A DNA stretch of 64,000 nt from Chionis minor (taxonomy: Eukaryota > Chordata > Aves > Charadriiformes > Chionididae), in the NCBI GenBank assembly GCA_013398295.1, contig VZSF01010130.1, positions 290,308-354,307 on the forward strand, read 5' to 3'. The position numbers were made by a program, and so were the translations under genes. Shown here in pieces: positions 14,008 to 29,551 of this stretch. How positions within the stretch are numbered: the stretch's first letter is position 1; each line of letters starts with the position of its first letter. The notes below the pieces were generated by a model. The model saw only the letters and a list, made by a program, of their open reading frames with translations. It did not search any database and was not told the origin of the DNA.

Positions 14008-14043
14008 ACACATACACACACGCGCGTGCACACAGAGAGAGAA
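14008..14043. repeat. Simple repeat, CA/CG/GA mixed
   Basis: A purine-pyrimidine alternating stretch (acacatacacacacgcgcg followed by tgcacac) runs into a short GA repeat. It is an ordinary microsatellite in CDK19 intron 2. Confidence 0.8.
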
Positions 14044-14087
14044 CCACATACACTGGTGCTTCTTTCAGTTTCTCAGCTTCATAGAAT

Positions 14088-14153
14088 ATGGGGGGGTTTG
14101 GTTTGGTGTTTTTTTGGTGTTGAGGAAGGGGGGGTGTGTGGTTGTAGGGGGAG
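14088..14153 (+). repeat. G/T-rich tract with several G runs
   Basis: The plus strand has two runs of seven G and a run of five G, separated by GT-rich spacers. It is low complexity, on the non-sense strand of CDK19. It could form G-quadruplexes with long loops, but this is weaker than the tract at 8876-8894. Confidence 0.6.
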
Positions 14154-16035
14154 TTAAACATCAAAAGAACCACTCAGGACATTTTAACCTGGCCTCTTTC
14201 CAGGTTGATAATCTTCACCTTCTGTGTTACCTATCTAAGACTTTAAATACATTATTAACTATTAATGCATTACTTAAAACTCTGCTTCTCTTTATGGAAA
14301 ATGCGCTTGATTCTGCTTGTTTCTGTATGACAAAAATTTCCTATTTCTTTTTCAACTATTTCACCTTTACCTTTTTCACATTTCTAATATTTGACCAACC
14401 TGAAATTTCACTGAGGCAGACAGCGATTTGCTACATTATCTCAGGTCATAAAGTTTCATAATAAAGTCTGAAGAAGACTAAAATATCATTTGAAGAAGAA
14501 TTACAGGAAGAGCCATTGAGAGGATTCAGGCAACTTGCACAGCAGTCGTGAAACTTCCCAGGCTGGACTGAGCTTTGCACAAAGATTCATCAATTAAAAA
14601 GAAGTTTTTAAATATTTAAAAAATAAAATCAAGACTGAAATGGCGATGTATCATCAGAGGAAAAAAATAATTTTTTAACACTCACTACTTCTTCATGATG
14701 TTGTGTCCAGGTATGACAGAACCAGCTCCATAACACAGTGCTATTATGACAACAGGAAAGTCTCCTTCAGACTATTCCACACATCACCTCCATAGTAGTA
14801 GAATTTAAAACAGACAAAGGACAAGAATCAAAGAAACAAAAAAAAAAACCCCACCCTCAACACTGCCAAAACTGAATTTATAGCAACAAGAATATAACCT
14901 AGTACTGATGTTAAAAGAGGCTTTCTCATTTCCTCTAACAGCAGAAATATTAGCAAAAAGGTCACTGGGTAGATTCTGTGTAAAGTGACTGACAGCAATG
15001 CAGCCACCCCCCAAATCTGTGACCGACCTTGACCTTACAGTGACAAACACTTTAAAAGGATAGTAGTTTTAGCTGCTAGGTCTCTTCATACAAAACTACC
15101 GTGGGCACTACACTAAACACAATCGAGTGGTTTGTTCAGTTCATGAAGCTCATGAGTTTCTAATGCCTCATATTGCATTGCACACCTGATTGCTGTATTT
15201 CAATGCAACGCTACTAGATTATAAAAAGCTTTAGGCACAATCCTAACATACATTTCAACCGCCCTCAGCATAGTGACAGCATTAAAACAAGTTAAATATT
15301 TAATCAAGCAAGTGCACTTCTTCTGCAATGCAAGAAATTCTTGTATTACAAAGTTTTACTCACTATCCAGCACTTGGACAGTAATGCACATTTTCAGTCT
15401 TAACATTAAAATTTAGCTATTAAATTCTACCTTCATATACAACACCCAATTTTTACCAACTTTGAAGGAACGATGGGCACTACTGTGCTCAACTGTGTAC
15501 AATTTCTGAATGCATTTTTTCTCTTAAGACACATGTAATAAAAACACAATTAAAGCTGCTTTTTATTTTGCTATGAAATTTCTCTGTACTTAGCAAAACA
15601 CATAAGGAATGAGGCGAACAAACTGTTCTCAGGTACTAAAGAGTAAGCTACAACTTGTCTGAAATAAAATACATTATCAGCAAGCAGACTTGTAATGGCA
15701 GTTGTAATCTTCCAGAACCTTTTCCCTTCATTTTAAAAACACCCCTTTTTAAAATAAATCTTCATTAAAAGGTTCACACACATTTCCCCTCAACACATAA
15801 AAGCAGAGAAAACAAAATTATACCAGAAAGACATTACCATTACCCAGCAATAACACCTCTTTTCGGTGAAAAAAACCCCGAACGTGTTATTTAGAAAGCA
15901 TTTTAAGAAAAGTTCATGTTTGAATAACTTCCATGCTTGCATACTTTAAAGACAGCATTTAGATAATCTTTATGTTACTTAATTCAGAGAAAATAAAATA
16001 ACTGTTGAATAATAATGTCAGTAAAAATACTTTCA

Positions 16036-16272
<237 letters not shown>

Positions 16273-17581
16273 TTACATTTAGGTATTATAAGCAAGTTTC
16301 CTTTTAACATAGACTTCAAAAATTCCAACCAAAACCTCTTGCATAAAGAAACTTTGGTAAACTGTATATCCATTTCTCTCTGAAGCCATACAGATGACTG
16401 CAAATATGTCTACAGAGAATTTTGGAGGACACTTCTCCTGAAACTCCAGGATACTGTCCACTACCATGAAAAAGCCACACAATTGTATCCCATGTCTGGA
16501 AAATTCTCCTAGAAATACTCAGGAACCACTCTATTCTTACTTGATTTTACGAGCCGCTGTCAATACACTTTTACTTCTGAAATACTATTATTTTAAACTA
16601 ATTATACTTATTATGTATAGTAAATGCTGCCTACTGACAGACCCTTACATGGCATATGAAACTCTCTGCTTCGAAATACAAAGCCAGAGCACCTAAAAGT
16701 GTGCAGCCCGAGCACAGTAGTATCATTTTTTTAAAAATAAAATCTACAAAAAAAAAAAAAAAATACAGTTTGAAACCATTTAGAGGGAAGACCAACAGAA
16801 GAAGAAATCAAAATAGTATCTCGAAGCCCTTGTGATGCAACATAAGCAGCTTACTGCCTGGGGTGAGGTTTCTCAGGCTTCAGCCGTCATGGACAGACGT
16901 CACTAAGCACCAATACCCACAGAGCTGATGCGCTCCCGCAGACTCACCCCTCACGATCCCAGAACCCACGAGCCCCCATCCAAATTCCCCACGGCATTTC
17001 TGGTAGACTTCAAGTTTCCCCCCTTCTTCCAGTCCCAAACCATTTTGGTTTTCTACACTGAAATTTACTTGAATTCATTTCAGCTTCTCTGGCTTTTAAC
17101 TCCACCAGGCCTGTGTCCTGCCCCACTCCAGCCTCTTTCCCATCCTCCATCACTGAAATTCATGGGATGAGAAGTGGCTGAGTGCAGGGATGTGGGGAGG
17201 GGATAAGACTGACCAGAAATTATAACTGCCTACACTTATTAGTAGCTACAGGTGACCATTTTCCTCAGTAATTTTCAGTAGCAGCTAAACACACAATGCA
17301 TATCTATAGTTAATATTGTGCTTGGCTTCCATTTTGCACCACGTTTTTTTGAAGCAAAACATGACAAGAAAAATTCCAGATGCATCCTGACTACACGGGA
17401 CAACTTGGTGGGCTGCAAGTTTTGCAGCAAGTAACTCTACCTTTGAAGGAGGAGTCACTCAGCAGATATTCCAACTGGGAAACCTGCGTTCCCGTGCTGC
17501 ACCTTGACTCAGAAATAGTTGTTATTCCTCTCTCACACAAGCACTTACATGAAATCTTTGGAAATATTTTAAAAGGTATTC

Positions 17582-17591
<10 letters not shown>

Positions 17592-17614
<23 letters not shown>
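17592..17614 (+). repeat. Poly(A) tract, 23 A
   Basis: An uninterrupted A run followed by caaccacacacag. I could not see a LINE or retrocopy body directly upstream, so I treat it as a simple repeat. On the CDK19 sense strand it is a poly(T) tract. Confidence 0.9.
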
Positions 17615-20600
17615 CAACCACACACAGAAAAAAATGTGGTTGCAATGGAGTTACAATCTGCTTTATTTCAAGCAGGGTGTTTCAATGTGTTTGGGATTTG
17701 GTGTGACATTGACCTCTACGGAAGCAAGACCAAGCACGTTAGGCCACAGGCTTGAAAGGCCTCTTTCTCCAGATAGGTCTGGAGGAATAGAAGATACTTC
17801 TGGAGCTGAAACTAAAGAAATGGATTACTTTGAGGTGACCTAAATGATTCTGGAACTGCCAAAGAAATACCTTCTTGTTCTGCACAGATTCTCCATGGAG
17901 AAATGGGAAGGACAACACTTCACAATGTGCCTTGCAACTACTCCCAAAATATTCACCCATACAGATATTTAGATGCAAATCTTAACAACTAACTCACATG
18001 ACAAATGAACATAGCAAGATTTGACCCTTCTCTTCTAAAACAAACTTTTATTCCTCTATGCTGGTAAAATGAAATAGCCTCATATCACAGTATTTTAAAC
18101 ATATAACTTCTGACTCTGTACTTTGGGGGGGAGCAGAAGGAAACACCCAAAACTTTTCAAGGGCAAAAGAAAGCCTAAGAAGTTACCATTACTAAAATTA
18201 GACTGAATTCACCAAGTACACTTTCAGGAGTAACTTCCGAAGTGGACATGTCTGCTTCCCAAGCAGAAGGATTCACCAGGATCTACCGACACAGTAATTC
18301 AGATTCCTGCTTTGCTCCCCACTGAGCAGCCCTTTATTTTCACAAATTAGTCATTTAAAAGAACCTGGCTGAAGATACAGATGCAGAACCAAGAAATGTG
18401 TAACTTTACCGGTAATAAACTCATACCTTATCTCACAGAAATAGCTTTTGATTTCATTAATTAGTTCAAATTTTAATGAGTAAATACCAAATGCCCATGC
18501 CCTCTCATACATGGTTCTGCTACCTGTGCAGAAGATTTATGCAAACTGCAAAGTATTAATTCCCTAACTCAGATCGCTTACCGAGACTGTGACGACAACA
18601 TTATATTGTCAGCAAAACCAAAACCAACTCTGGATATTTAAAATTGGACGCAGCTTTTGAACTACGCTCGTGTTTAAACTACACAGTACAAAATAACCCC
18701 ATGCAGACCTATCAGCCTGAATCCCAAAACAATGTAGTCACGACAGCATGGCAGTAAACCCTTTTTTTGGCACATCTGCTTAACCAGGCACAGCACCCCA
18801 CTGGTACGGCTACCCTTGAACTAGTTCTACAGATGCACACAGGGCATTCTGCTACTCAGACCTTCACGCACCGAAGGTCACTTCAACAGCATTGCTTAAC
18901 ACCACCGCCACTCCGCGTCTGCCATCACTCAATGGCCAGCCGCTCTGCGTAGGATTTTAAGATACAAATGAGAAATTACAAAAGATGTTTAAAAAGAAAA
19001 AAAGAAAAAACCCACACACCAAACTTAAGGTATTATAGCATGTGGGAAAAGAAGGCATCCTCACTGAGCTGCAAACAAGATACTTCCAGGACACTGGGGT
19101 TTGTGAACACTGAGCAAAAATGGGTGTAATGAAATACCTAAAATAAAGGAGTGTCAAGGATAAAGAAGATATCATATTCAAGATCTCACAGAATGTTTTT
19201 TCACCAACAGCTTCAGAATCATAAACATAGCCTCCTATAAATATATAAATATAATTTACTTGCTTTGGCAGAAACGCGAAGTCTACATGAATGCTTTTCC
19301 AAAGTTAACTGTTCCTATTATTCACACATAATAGCTGTTTAAAGCACCTTCTAAAAGGTCCGCCAACCAGTATTTTAACTAGTGATATTTCCTACTTAAT
19401 AGTAATCTCAAGATAATTTGAGAAATAAATGAATACATTCAAAACTTCAATACCAAGTCAGCCAACGCAATCTCATGAAATACACAACCCTGATTACTCA
19501 ATAAAATGGTATTAAATGGACAATGGAAAAAAAAAAAAAGGTACTTTATTAGCTATTTCCCCACTTGTAAGAATTCAATAAATAATGTCAAATGGTGTGT
19601 GAGATAGGTAAGTATACTGTTCAACTCTCTAAAGGCCTATGCTCTTACAAAACACTTTAGGCAGGGGCAAGTAGTTCTACTTCACGTTGAACATACCAAA
19701 AAAACTCGTGAACTTTGAACACATTTCAAGAACTTGTACAGAATTATACAGCGGGAAAGCTTTCATAAATCCTTTTCTGACAGATCCTGTATCAGTACAT
19801 TTCTCACAGCGCAGCAAGCCTGATGAAGTCTAAAAGGGAAACCTGAACAAGAACACAGCTCTGCTATGAGGCAAAAGGCACCCATGCTAGGGACAGCCAA
19901 GCAGAAGCGAGGTCTTCGTCCGTAATAATTTTCATCTGGTCCACGGATATACTGGCTTGGGAGCAGGACAACTGACTTGAAGGTCCTGCTGTGCAGGGGT
20001 TTGCCTGAGGGCAGGCAGCAAGTGGAATAGATGAAGGTTTAATCAAGTAGGTTCCATTGAACAGCCACCCCAAGCTAAAGGTGACAACGTGCTCACTGAA
20101 TCCGAGTGAAAAACATAGCAAAACAGAACTGAAAGGGAACTGTATTCCTTAAGAGGCTGCAACTTAACAATTTTTATTAAAGCTTTTCAAAATTGATGCA
20201 GAAGAATTTGCCTGATAAAACGGGTACAACATCACACCACCACCAGGCTTCTCCACGCTTCAAGTTCCCTTATCCAAAACTAGGGGTGAAGATTGAAATC
20301 AACATGGTTTCTCATTCCAGAAGCATTACATTTCGTGCTATTTTAAGAGGGATTAACTTTTTACAAAAACAGAACTGCTGATGTGAGATACCCCCATCCT
20401 GAAAACTTCCTAACTCTCTATTTCAGATTGCCATCAGCAGCATCCAAACAGAAGGGTCCTCACACCTACCAGCAATAACTGAGGACATCTCTTTGTTACC
20501 AAAATCCGTATCAGTGTAAGGCTGTAACTTGGTCTTTGAGATTAAGCTTATAAGTATCCCAACTCGCAACCCATAGGGTTAATGTTAACATTTTAATTTG

Positions 20601-20945
20601 CACAGTGCAAAGAAAAAATCTGTCTTCTTGGCCCCAAAAAATTTACTCAGCTGGCTTATGTCCAATTGCAGTATTCAATGCAGAAAATAAAAATATGTTT
20701 ACTACTTCTTCTGGGTAGCACTTTCAGTTTCCATTTCCCAAATGCTTTGAAAAGAACAAAAAGTACCAAATTCACTTTAAAAGGGTGCAATTCAGAAGAC
20801 TTAGAATAATTAAAACATTTCAAAGGAGTTAAACTGTCTTAACTATTGCAATTGTACTTCAGACTGCTCCCATCATATGAGAAACTACTTTACAAACAAG
20901 CTAATGGAAAACTAGAAACAATTTGCCCAAGACCATAAGAAAACA

Positions 20946-21063
20946 GAATCATAGAATCATCTAGGTTAGGAATCAACCTAACACTGCCAAAACCACTGCT
21001 AAATCATGTCCCTCAGTACCATGTCTACCCGTCTTTTAAATACCTCTAGAAATAGCCACTAAC
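20946..21063 (-). mobile_element. CR1 3' end fragment
   Basis: Starts gaatcatagaatcatctagg, the reverse of the CR1 3' terminus. It continues through the usual 'aacctaacactgccaa' and 'atgtccctcagtaccatgtc' and 'cttttaaatacctc' text, then decays. It is a short 5'-truncated copy on the minus strand within CDK19 intron 1, with no coding capacity. Confidence 0.85.
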
Positions 21064-24000
21064 CCAAAGAATTACAAGATGAAAAAAATCCACACGTGGT
21101 GTCACTAGGGTACATGTTATTCAACAGACTACGAAAGTAATTTTCTTTTATCATTATCCTCAAACCATATCAAACCTTATCCAGTCAGCAGCTCAGCCAG
21201 CTCCTTTTCATCCACCCTGCAATCGGCCACAGATGACAGAAACTGGGAATCTACAGGTAGATCTTAATTCATTCCTAGAGAACAGTATACATGCTGAATT
21301 TCAGTGCATATATATTAGTTCATTTTGAGAGCTACGAAAGAAACCCAAAATGTGAAACAGTAAGGAGAGTAAGCAGAAATTTAAAAGAAATCTGTGACTG
21401 CATCAGTCCTTTTAAAGGTTTGTCTGCCTTCACCTTCAAGGGCAGCTGTCTGCTGCTCTGCTAAAAAACTTCACAGCAGCTACAGGTTGTTCCTGCAGCC
21501 CAGTCCCAGACAAGTTCTGTGCGACATGGATACCTGAGTTACATTCGGCTGGTTTTGGCCATGAAAAGAATGGATGAAACCAGCAGACTTTTAACTCATT
21601 CCACTATGGCGAAAAGTCTACCATTTCAGTAACATCTATGGACTGTGTAGCTGGCCTGCCTGCTGATACGTCCCTCCGAGGTTTGGTGGGAACCTTCTCT
21701 GTGTTGCAAATGGAAGAGCACACGTGCGTAGGGTGCAGGAAAGGACTTCTCCTACGGAAAGAGCCACCTCATTCATGCCACCTCATCTGCTCAGACCTGG
21801 GTTTGGACTTTCTTCTTAACAGCAGGGTGGGAAGCCAACCTCCCCAGCAGCCAACGACTAGACAATCTTTAGAAGTTGAAGTTGCGTCTTGCCTGGAACA
21901 TCACCTAAAAGTAAATTTGGGGAGCGGGAACAAGGCAACAAACCTATGCCAGAGTACAGTCTTTACTATGCAATATAAAAAGAGCTAGAGTGAAAAAAGA
22001 ATCTCCAAGGCTGACCTGGGTGCACACAAGGATAACACTTTTCAGAATGGAAACAATACGCTACATGTCATACTGCATTTATGCATCTTTTGTCTCAAAG
22101 TCTTTATAATCTCAATTTTCAAGAAGAGGCCCGGATACCACACAGCTCATTGGTGTTACTGCCGGACAATACCCACTAAACTCTGCTAGCTCTCTCTCCA
22201 AACATCCCAGATGACGCCAGCAACCTCAGCATATACATACAATAACACTGGAAGGCAGCACTTTGCTTTAGCTTCTGCCACTTCCAAGGCTTGAAGTCCA
22301 CACGTGATGCCTTTCTCGAATTTATGAATACAGCAGAAATAAAAGACAGAATTTTGTGTCATTTCAGATGTTATTCTTCTCAAAATGTAGTAACACCAAA
22401 TTCCTGAACACTGATCATTGTTTCTTACTCCATTCTTTGGTAATTTGGTAGACTTGCCAATGTCAGGTACTTGCATAAATGCATGCCCAAAAGAAGACTA
22501 ACTCAGGACTTACAATACAACCTGTGAATTTTTAAAACAATTATTTTGGGGGGGTTTGGTTGGTTTGTTTTTAAAAAAAAAAAAAAACTTCAAAAAAAGG
22601 AGAACTTTTTTTGGTTGAAATTAGCATTCTAAAATTAAGTGTAATATAAACATTTATAAATTGGCAGAGACGTTCAAATATAGAACAACTGACTACCACA
22701 GTTAGCCTTTTTTTAAAAAATATCTGACTTTCATTACGTACATGATGAGAAACATGCAGAAGAAGTTACACAGAGCTTAGCCTGCTGGAAAATCTGGCAT
22801 GTTCCACCCATATAAAAGAGATCATATTAAAAGCACCACTGGTGTCAGTTTATGATTAGACACCCAGTATTATCACAGTACCCTATTAGAAATTGAACTA
22901 TACCCAGATTTTTTTCTATTATCTATAGAATATCCCCAGGTGTACCTTTAAAAAACAGCTGTTGATACGGCTACCATTCTGTTTGTTTATTCCTCTGTAA
23001 ACCAGTGCATGAAGTCAGGAGGAAATGTGCATGTTAAAGAACAAGGCAAGCTCTTAAGGTGATGCTAAGCTACTTGCCATTAAACACAACATCCTTATAT
23101 TATGTGCTTCCACAGAGTCTCACAAAAGATTTTATACCTATTTTTTAGAATACCTATTTTAAAAAAACCCAAACCAACTATTTTCACCTACCATAGGTGA
23201 TGCGTTCTTTGCGTATGAGAGGGTGGCTCATTAAAAAGGGCGGGGGGGAAATCTTATCAGTGCTTAGATTCAGTTTTATGTTGCTAAAAAAAAATTCCTT
23301 TACCCGGCTATAATTTCATTAGACTGGGAGTGGGGAGTAGAGGTCTCAATACCAACATAAGAAGACTGGAACTATTCCAACACTATTACAGATAACCTAA
23401 CCATATCCTCTTCCTTTTTTCCCCGTAGTTTCTAATTCAGAAAATTAAAAGCTAATGTTTGTAGCATAGATAACTTCTAACTGCTAACAACAGTTTCAGA
23501 CTTTTTCACAGTTACAACCACAGACAGATTTTTTTAAGATCTCTGTAATAACAGACCATTTGAACTCTTACTATCATTAATCTTGTTAAAATTTAGCCTT
23601 TACACTGAAATAATAGAACTTTGTAAGGAAAGAGAGCACAACTTCAGCCACTGCCACCCTCACTCCAAATCTATTGATGAAGATTCAGAGACTTCAGCCA
23701 GCTACAAGGTTGTTGCCATTGCTAAAATTAGACTGGTTCCAAAATACCTTGAGTGACTGAGAACTGTGAATTTCACATGAGTAGGTTTATTTTATAACAG
23801 ATCAGAATAAACAGACTTGACAGCCTGTTTATAAAGATAAAAACTGAAGTGTTCACATTAAACTGTGAAAGCTGTAAAATTATTCTGCTGCTCCAGGTAA
23901 TTTCTCCCAGCATTTGCTGTGTTAAAGCAGGAGACAGAGGTATACCTGATCTTATTTCTTTATAGACTGGCTTGATTAGAGATAATGAACAGATTTAGGA

Positions 24001-27000
24001 AATAACTCCCTTCCAGAAAGGATATTGCATGTCAGGATTTGTTACCTCAAAATAAGGAACAGCAGCAGCAAGGAGAAAAATACCTCTGAAATAAAGAGGT
24101 AACAAGCTTTGACTCCTAGGGAGAATCTGTGAATTATTTACCAAAGCCACAGACACAGGGTCCCTTAGACTTTTCTAAAACAGAATCTGGCTTTTGTTTC
24201 ATCAAATCACTTATAAGAAGAATGTTTGTGACTAACTATAAATGTCAAAAACACTAGCTGTCTAGCTTTTGGCCATTTTATAAGTATAGGTCCTAAAGCC
24301 ATAGTGTAAAAACATACTGTAACTGCACGGTCCAGCTTAATGTGCATCACTTCTCCTCCTCTGTAGTGCTAAATCTTGCTAAATACTACAACTTTGATAG
24401 GTGGACAAATACTATTAAAACACCAAATATTAGAAAGCCTGTATTTCTTCTGGATCTCTTTGGCAAGAACCTTGGTTTGAAACACCAAATGCAGATTTTT
24501 TTTTCTAAACCATTATGATGCATTAGGTTCACCTATAGCAGACGAAAAAAATACTGACTCAATGTAAGACCTGTCAGAAGGACAACGGCCTAAAACATGC
24601 AGTTATTCAGTTTTCCTTTTCTAGCTCATTACACAATCAAATGCTTCCTCTCAAGCATACACAAAGTCCAGGTTTATCAGAAATACTTTTTGCACAACTG
24701 AGCACATTTATTATAGTTGGAAAGCTGCTGAGTAGAAAAAACACCCTCATGATAAGGTATAAGGACCAGAACAAAAGTCTACAAAGTCACCATAGGGCTC
24801 AATTTCATTCAGTCTGAAACAGAAAAAAATCATTATTGCCAACGGAGCATCTACATCTTTCCCCTCACTTCAACATCAGGCCATTAGGATTTCACAAAGT
24901 TACAGATGTCTTTATTCCAACTACTAAGAGAGTCTTGCTACCTCCCAAGAAGAATAAGGTCTTTAGTCAGCAACCATCGTATTTGTTCCCAGGAAATCCA
25001 AGTCACATTCTGCCTCCTCTGAACTTTAAAACTGCACATCCCATCGCGAGAATAAGCTTCTCTCGCACTCTTTCTGTAGCTTAAGAGCATCATTTGGATA
25101 AAGTTTTACACTGACAATTTTTCCCCACCACTGAACTCGTGCTAAAGGTAGAATAAATGGCATTCAGCTTGTAATGGTCTTTTGGTCGTTCTGAACTGAA
25201 GGTCAAATGAAATTTGGTAATTTGTCTACCTCTGTTTCTCATTTGGAGCATGACAGAATTGGGCAAAGGAACAACTGGTTATCCCATACAATGAATAGTT
25301 TCAATCAAAAGGTATGAACATTAAGCTAACTTCGAATTCTACAACGCCCTTGAGAACATGGCAACAACTCATACAGGCACTCTGTTTCAGGAACAGACAC
25401 ATCCAAAGACACAGGCTGAAATCCACTGTCAGCTCCACTAACGGTAATGAATCAAAGGAATGAACATGGCATTTTTGAACGAGCAAGGTGATAAATCTTA
25501 GCATGAACCCGTGGTAACCCATGGAATTATCAATACCGGTGAAAATTTTCCCTGAACGCATTTGAATTTTCAGAATTCACGAGCCATAAGATAAGAAGTG
25601 TCTCTCTCAAAAGAATCTCCCTAGGAGTCAAACAGATAATCTCACGCTGCTAGAATTTCATGCATGAGTGGCCTTTCTACCATCAGATCTCTTCAAGCTC
25701 TCAGATCCCAGGGCTTACCAAAGAGGTGGGAGAGTCAAGGACAATTGCAGCTGGAGCAGAGTCTCAGCGCTACCTGTCTCAAGGCTTCCAAGTGCTCTAG
25801 TGAACACGGGGAAAAAAAGGAGGGACAGAGGAGACGGAAAACCGCGCCACATAAAAAAGATCGACTCTTCCTGCAATTAATGCATGAGGAAACCAGATAC
25901 ACATTGCTTCAAAATAGTGAAAGCGTCCTACTTTACCTCTGGGTGTAGCTTCCGTTCCAGCAGATCTAGTTTCTGCCTCCAAGTCAATTGCCTATAGCAT
26001 TTATTGTCACTTGACTGTAAAAAGAAACCAATAGCATCTTCTACATAAGTCAGCAGGCAGTGAACACAAAAATAATCATACCTCACATGAGGCCCAGTTT
26101 AGAGAAACACACATTCAAAGCCATCCTGCCTGACACTGCTCCCAGTTTGTATCTGTGCTCTTATTTAGTGCGGAACCCTTATCCTTACGTCAGCGATCCA
26201 ACATTCCCAGCACGCACTGGAAGCTATAGCTGTTGCTTTGCCTATTGGAAAGCTTGACCTCAGCGTGGTTTCATCTACAAGACAAACAACCCTAAAATTT
26301 TTCAAGATCATGAACATTGTAGAAAACAGATTACAACTGAGGGAGAAACAAGCAGTTACGCACTGGCCTCATCTGAAAATACTTATTCAAAACCCGTTAA
26401 TCCCAGAAAAAACAAAAGCAAACATGAATAATACCCTTCAGAGAGCCACTATTCCAGTAATCTCAGTTCCTCCAATTTTTCTCACAAGAAAAGTTAGTTC
26501 TGCTTTCCAATAAGAAAAAAAAAAAAACAAAACCCCCAATCCCCCCCCAAAACAACACACTTATAGACACCAATTTTGCAAACGTCAGTTAACACTATTT
26601 CTACAACATTTCTTTCAGTCTTATCAAATAACACTAGTATTTCATAAATTCTCAAAATACTGCTAAACCAAAGAATTGTGCTCCCACTGAAAAGTCTAAC
26701 ACCGCACTAATAAGAAATTCAGATACAGTCTTTAAATCAACGGATAGTTAACTTCTATCACAGGATTTTGTTAATAACAACTCATTTTGATTTAAAATAT
26801 TTCTGTGCTTTTTTTCTTCCTGAATCTGTTGAGACAGCTGAAGTTCACACGAGGTATAATAATTTCTAAAATCATCACAACTACCATTTTTATCTGTCAG
26901 TCATCTAACTTATAGTCAAGTGATCCATGTAAACCAAGTCCCCAGAGATGGGCGGTCTTTCATAAACCTAAATTATTTAGATACATCACACTTATAAGTG

Positions 27001-28975
27001 TAGTCAAAGCAGTAAAGTTTTTGTATTTGCTATATAAGTAGAAATTGCTCTTCATTTCATGTTTTCTTACATTTCATGTAAAGTCACATGCCGAGTTAGC
27101 CAGTTTATTCTAAAAGCAGTTGTCTTGGACCAGTTTCAGCATTCCTTCAGGCAAACATGCTGTTATTGAAACAAATAAATCTTTTTAAGTTCTAATACTT
27201 CGTTTCAGTAAGAGAGACTTAAAAATAAAAAAAATTTTAAAAATCAAAAAAACTGCAGCCTGTCTCAAATACCAGCAAGGAAGCTCAAGAAATGACACAT
27301 CTTTGGAAGCAGAATGTAAGACCTGCCAATCACTTCCACTAACAATCCCTTCCTCGATCATACACATGGACTGTATCGTCTCCTGAACTGTATGTTAAGC
27401 AGCAGTGAGCACATGCAAACGGAATCTTATTTTACAACGTAGAACTCAGCAGTTAAAAATAGAGGAGAAAGACTTGGGTCAGAAGGCATCTATGCAAATC
27501 ACGAGCTTGATTAAGGCCACAGAAGAGGCCAACACACCTCTTCAGCAGCTATTTTCAAGAGAGTCGGGAAAATTTAACGTTACTAACAAACCTATAGTAA
27601 AATTTGGTTAAAACATTCCACAGAAATTCTGGTTACTTGTGCAAACACATCCGCAGCGTTCTGAATCGCAGCAATTTCTGAGGCATGGGGTTTTTTGTTG
27701 TTTTTAAATAGCTGAATGGTGTTTGCTCGCTACGGGCTGTACAGCTCATTTCTGCACTTGGTTTCAGTAAGAGCAGGAGAAAAAAGGACAAAATAGCCAT
27801 GGCAGAGACCATGTGCCAGAGCCTATGGGAAGCACTAAAAATTAGTCATCACAGCTTGCACTATCCTCTGGGGCAGGAAGCAAAGCCACAGTATAGTTGC
27901 ACCAGCAGCTCTCAGTAAGGCAGAGTTACGAAATACTAATGATCTCTTCCTAGATTGGGGTTTTTTATTAGAATGCATTGCAAGCAACTAGTTAGACAGG
28001 TTAGGTTTAGTTCTGCTGCTCCTTCTCACACATATTGAGAGCACTTAGTGCTAACAAGTATTTTCAGGATTCACAGGTAAATCTAGTATTTAGGTTTACT
28101 TAGCTATTGAGAGACTACAGAAAGGCATGAACACCTTCAGCGAGTCTACCTTCCCCAAAAATCAATAAAAAAATAAATATAAAAGCGAGGAGCAGAACAC
28201 AGCTTTTCAGATGCTGTCATTGGTAGAGATTTTGCTGCAGAGAAAACTAATTGTTCAATATCAAATACACAGCTTTCTGACTTGGGTCAATATTTCCGTG
28301 CTTTAGCCTGTCACAGGACTACTTTAGTAAACAGCAACTACAGCCGAAAACTCAAATTACTTACATTCAAGACAATGCCAAATAGAGGAGATAAGAAGAT
28401 GCAAATACATAAATTATCACCGACTGTCAAATATCTTACATGTATGAACTTGCATGGGTACATAACACTCCAGTTTCACATTAAAGAAAGTATAATCCTT
28501 GCCGCATTAATGAGTTGCCTCTCTCTTGACAGTAAACGCAACTGCAGTACACATGTACCCATTCCCCTGTGATTTTACCGCCAATGCTGTTCACTTGTAG
28601 TATTTAGTCAACTTGAGTGCAAGTTTTGTTTCCTGACACACTCGAGCTACTCGACTTCAGTAATTTAAGTTCTGCAAGTATAATCATATGGGAGAACAGT
28701 ACACAAATTATCGCTATACAAATACCGATTTAAGAGACTCGGCTGATTACCTTTGCTTCTTCTACCTTAAAAGTTTTCTGTCACCACAGTAAAATCAGTC
28801 ATGAGTGTGACCAGATGCCACCACTGAACAATGATATTAGCAGAAACCCCAACCACAGCGAGGTGCCCCAGGAGAAAGCCTGTTTTTCCAATAGAGCCAT
28901 ACCTCACAGCACGCTATTTTTTTCTCTCTTAATCAATATTTTTTCCACTTCTGCTCCAAACAAATACGATTCATC

Positions 28976-28995
28976 AAATAAATAAATAAATAAAA
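28976..28995 (+). repeat. (ATAA)n microsatellite
   Basis: Four to five copies of AAAT/ATAA in a row. A short simple repeat in CDK19 intron 1. Confidence 0.85.
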
Positions 28996-29551
28996 CCTCA
29001 ACCAAACAGAAGATTACATGGCCAGGACCACAGCCATGCTTCCCCATGCTAGACACTTCCCCTGGCTATGCACTTTGTCTTTCTTTCTCTTCGTGTGCCC
29101 TAACTTTTGTGTGGACTTGGATGCTGTAAGCACTTCAGATTTGCATTAAAAACTTTACATTAATGCTTCTGCACACTGGTATCAGTCTAAGGAGGAGAAC
29201 AGACCCTCCTCTTTAGTTACAAGCTTACAGTACTCAAAAAACAGGGGGTAGGAGGGGAGAAGATTTAATTTGTCTCCCCCTTCCTGCGCCTACACTTCAC
29301 AGTGATGTTTTTGGACTTGCACCACTGTTGCCCAGTTTCCAAAAGGGAATTCCGTATTTGGCAGCTAAGGTGAAGCCTGTTTTATACCATTTCTCTTGTT
29401 TGAAAGTTACAGGTACATTATCAACAAAGCAATCTGACTAGTTACAAATAGTCACTTTCTTTTTTTTTTTAAAAAAAAAAAGTATGTTACTATATTAGCA
29501 TGTAAATCTTTAGTCAGCTTATAAATTGTACAGTACAGGGCAGCGACAAAC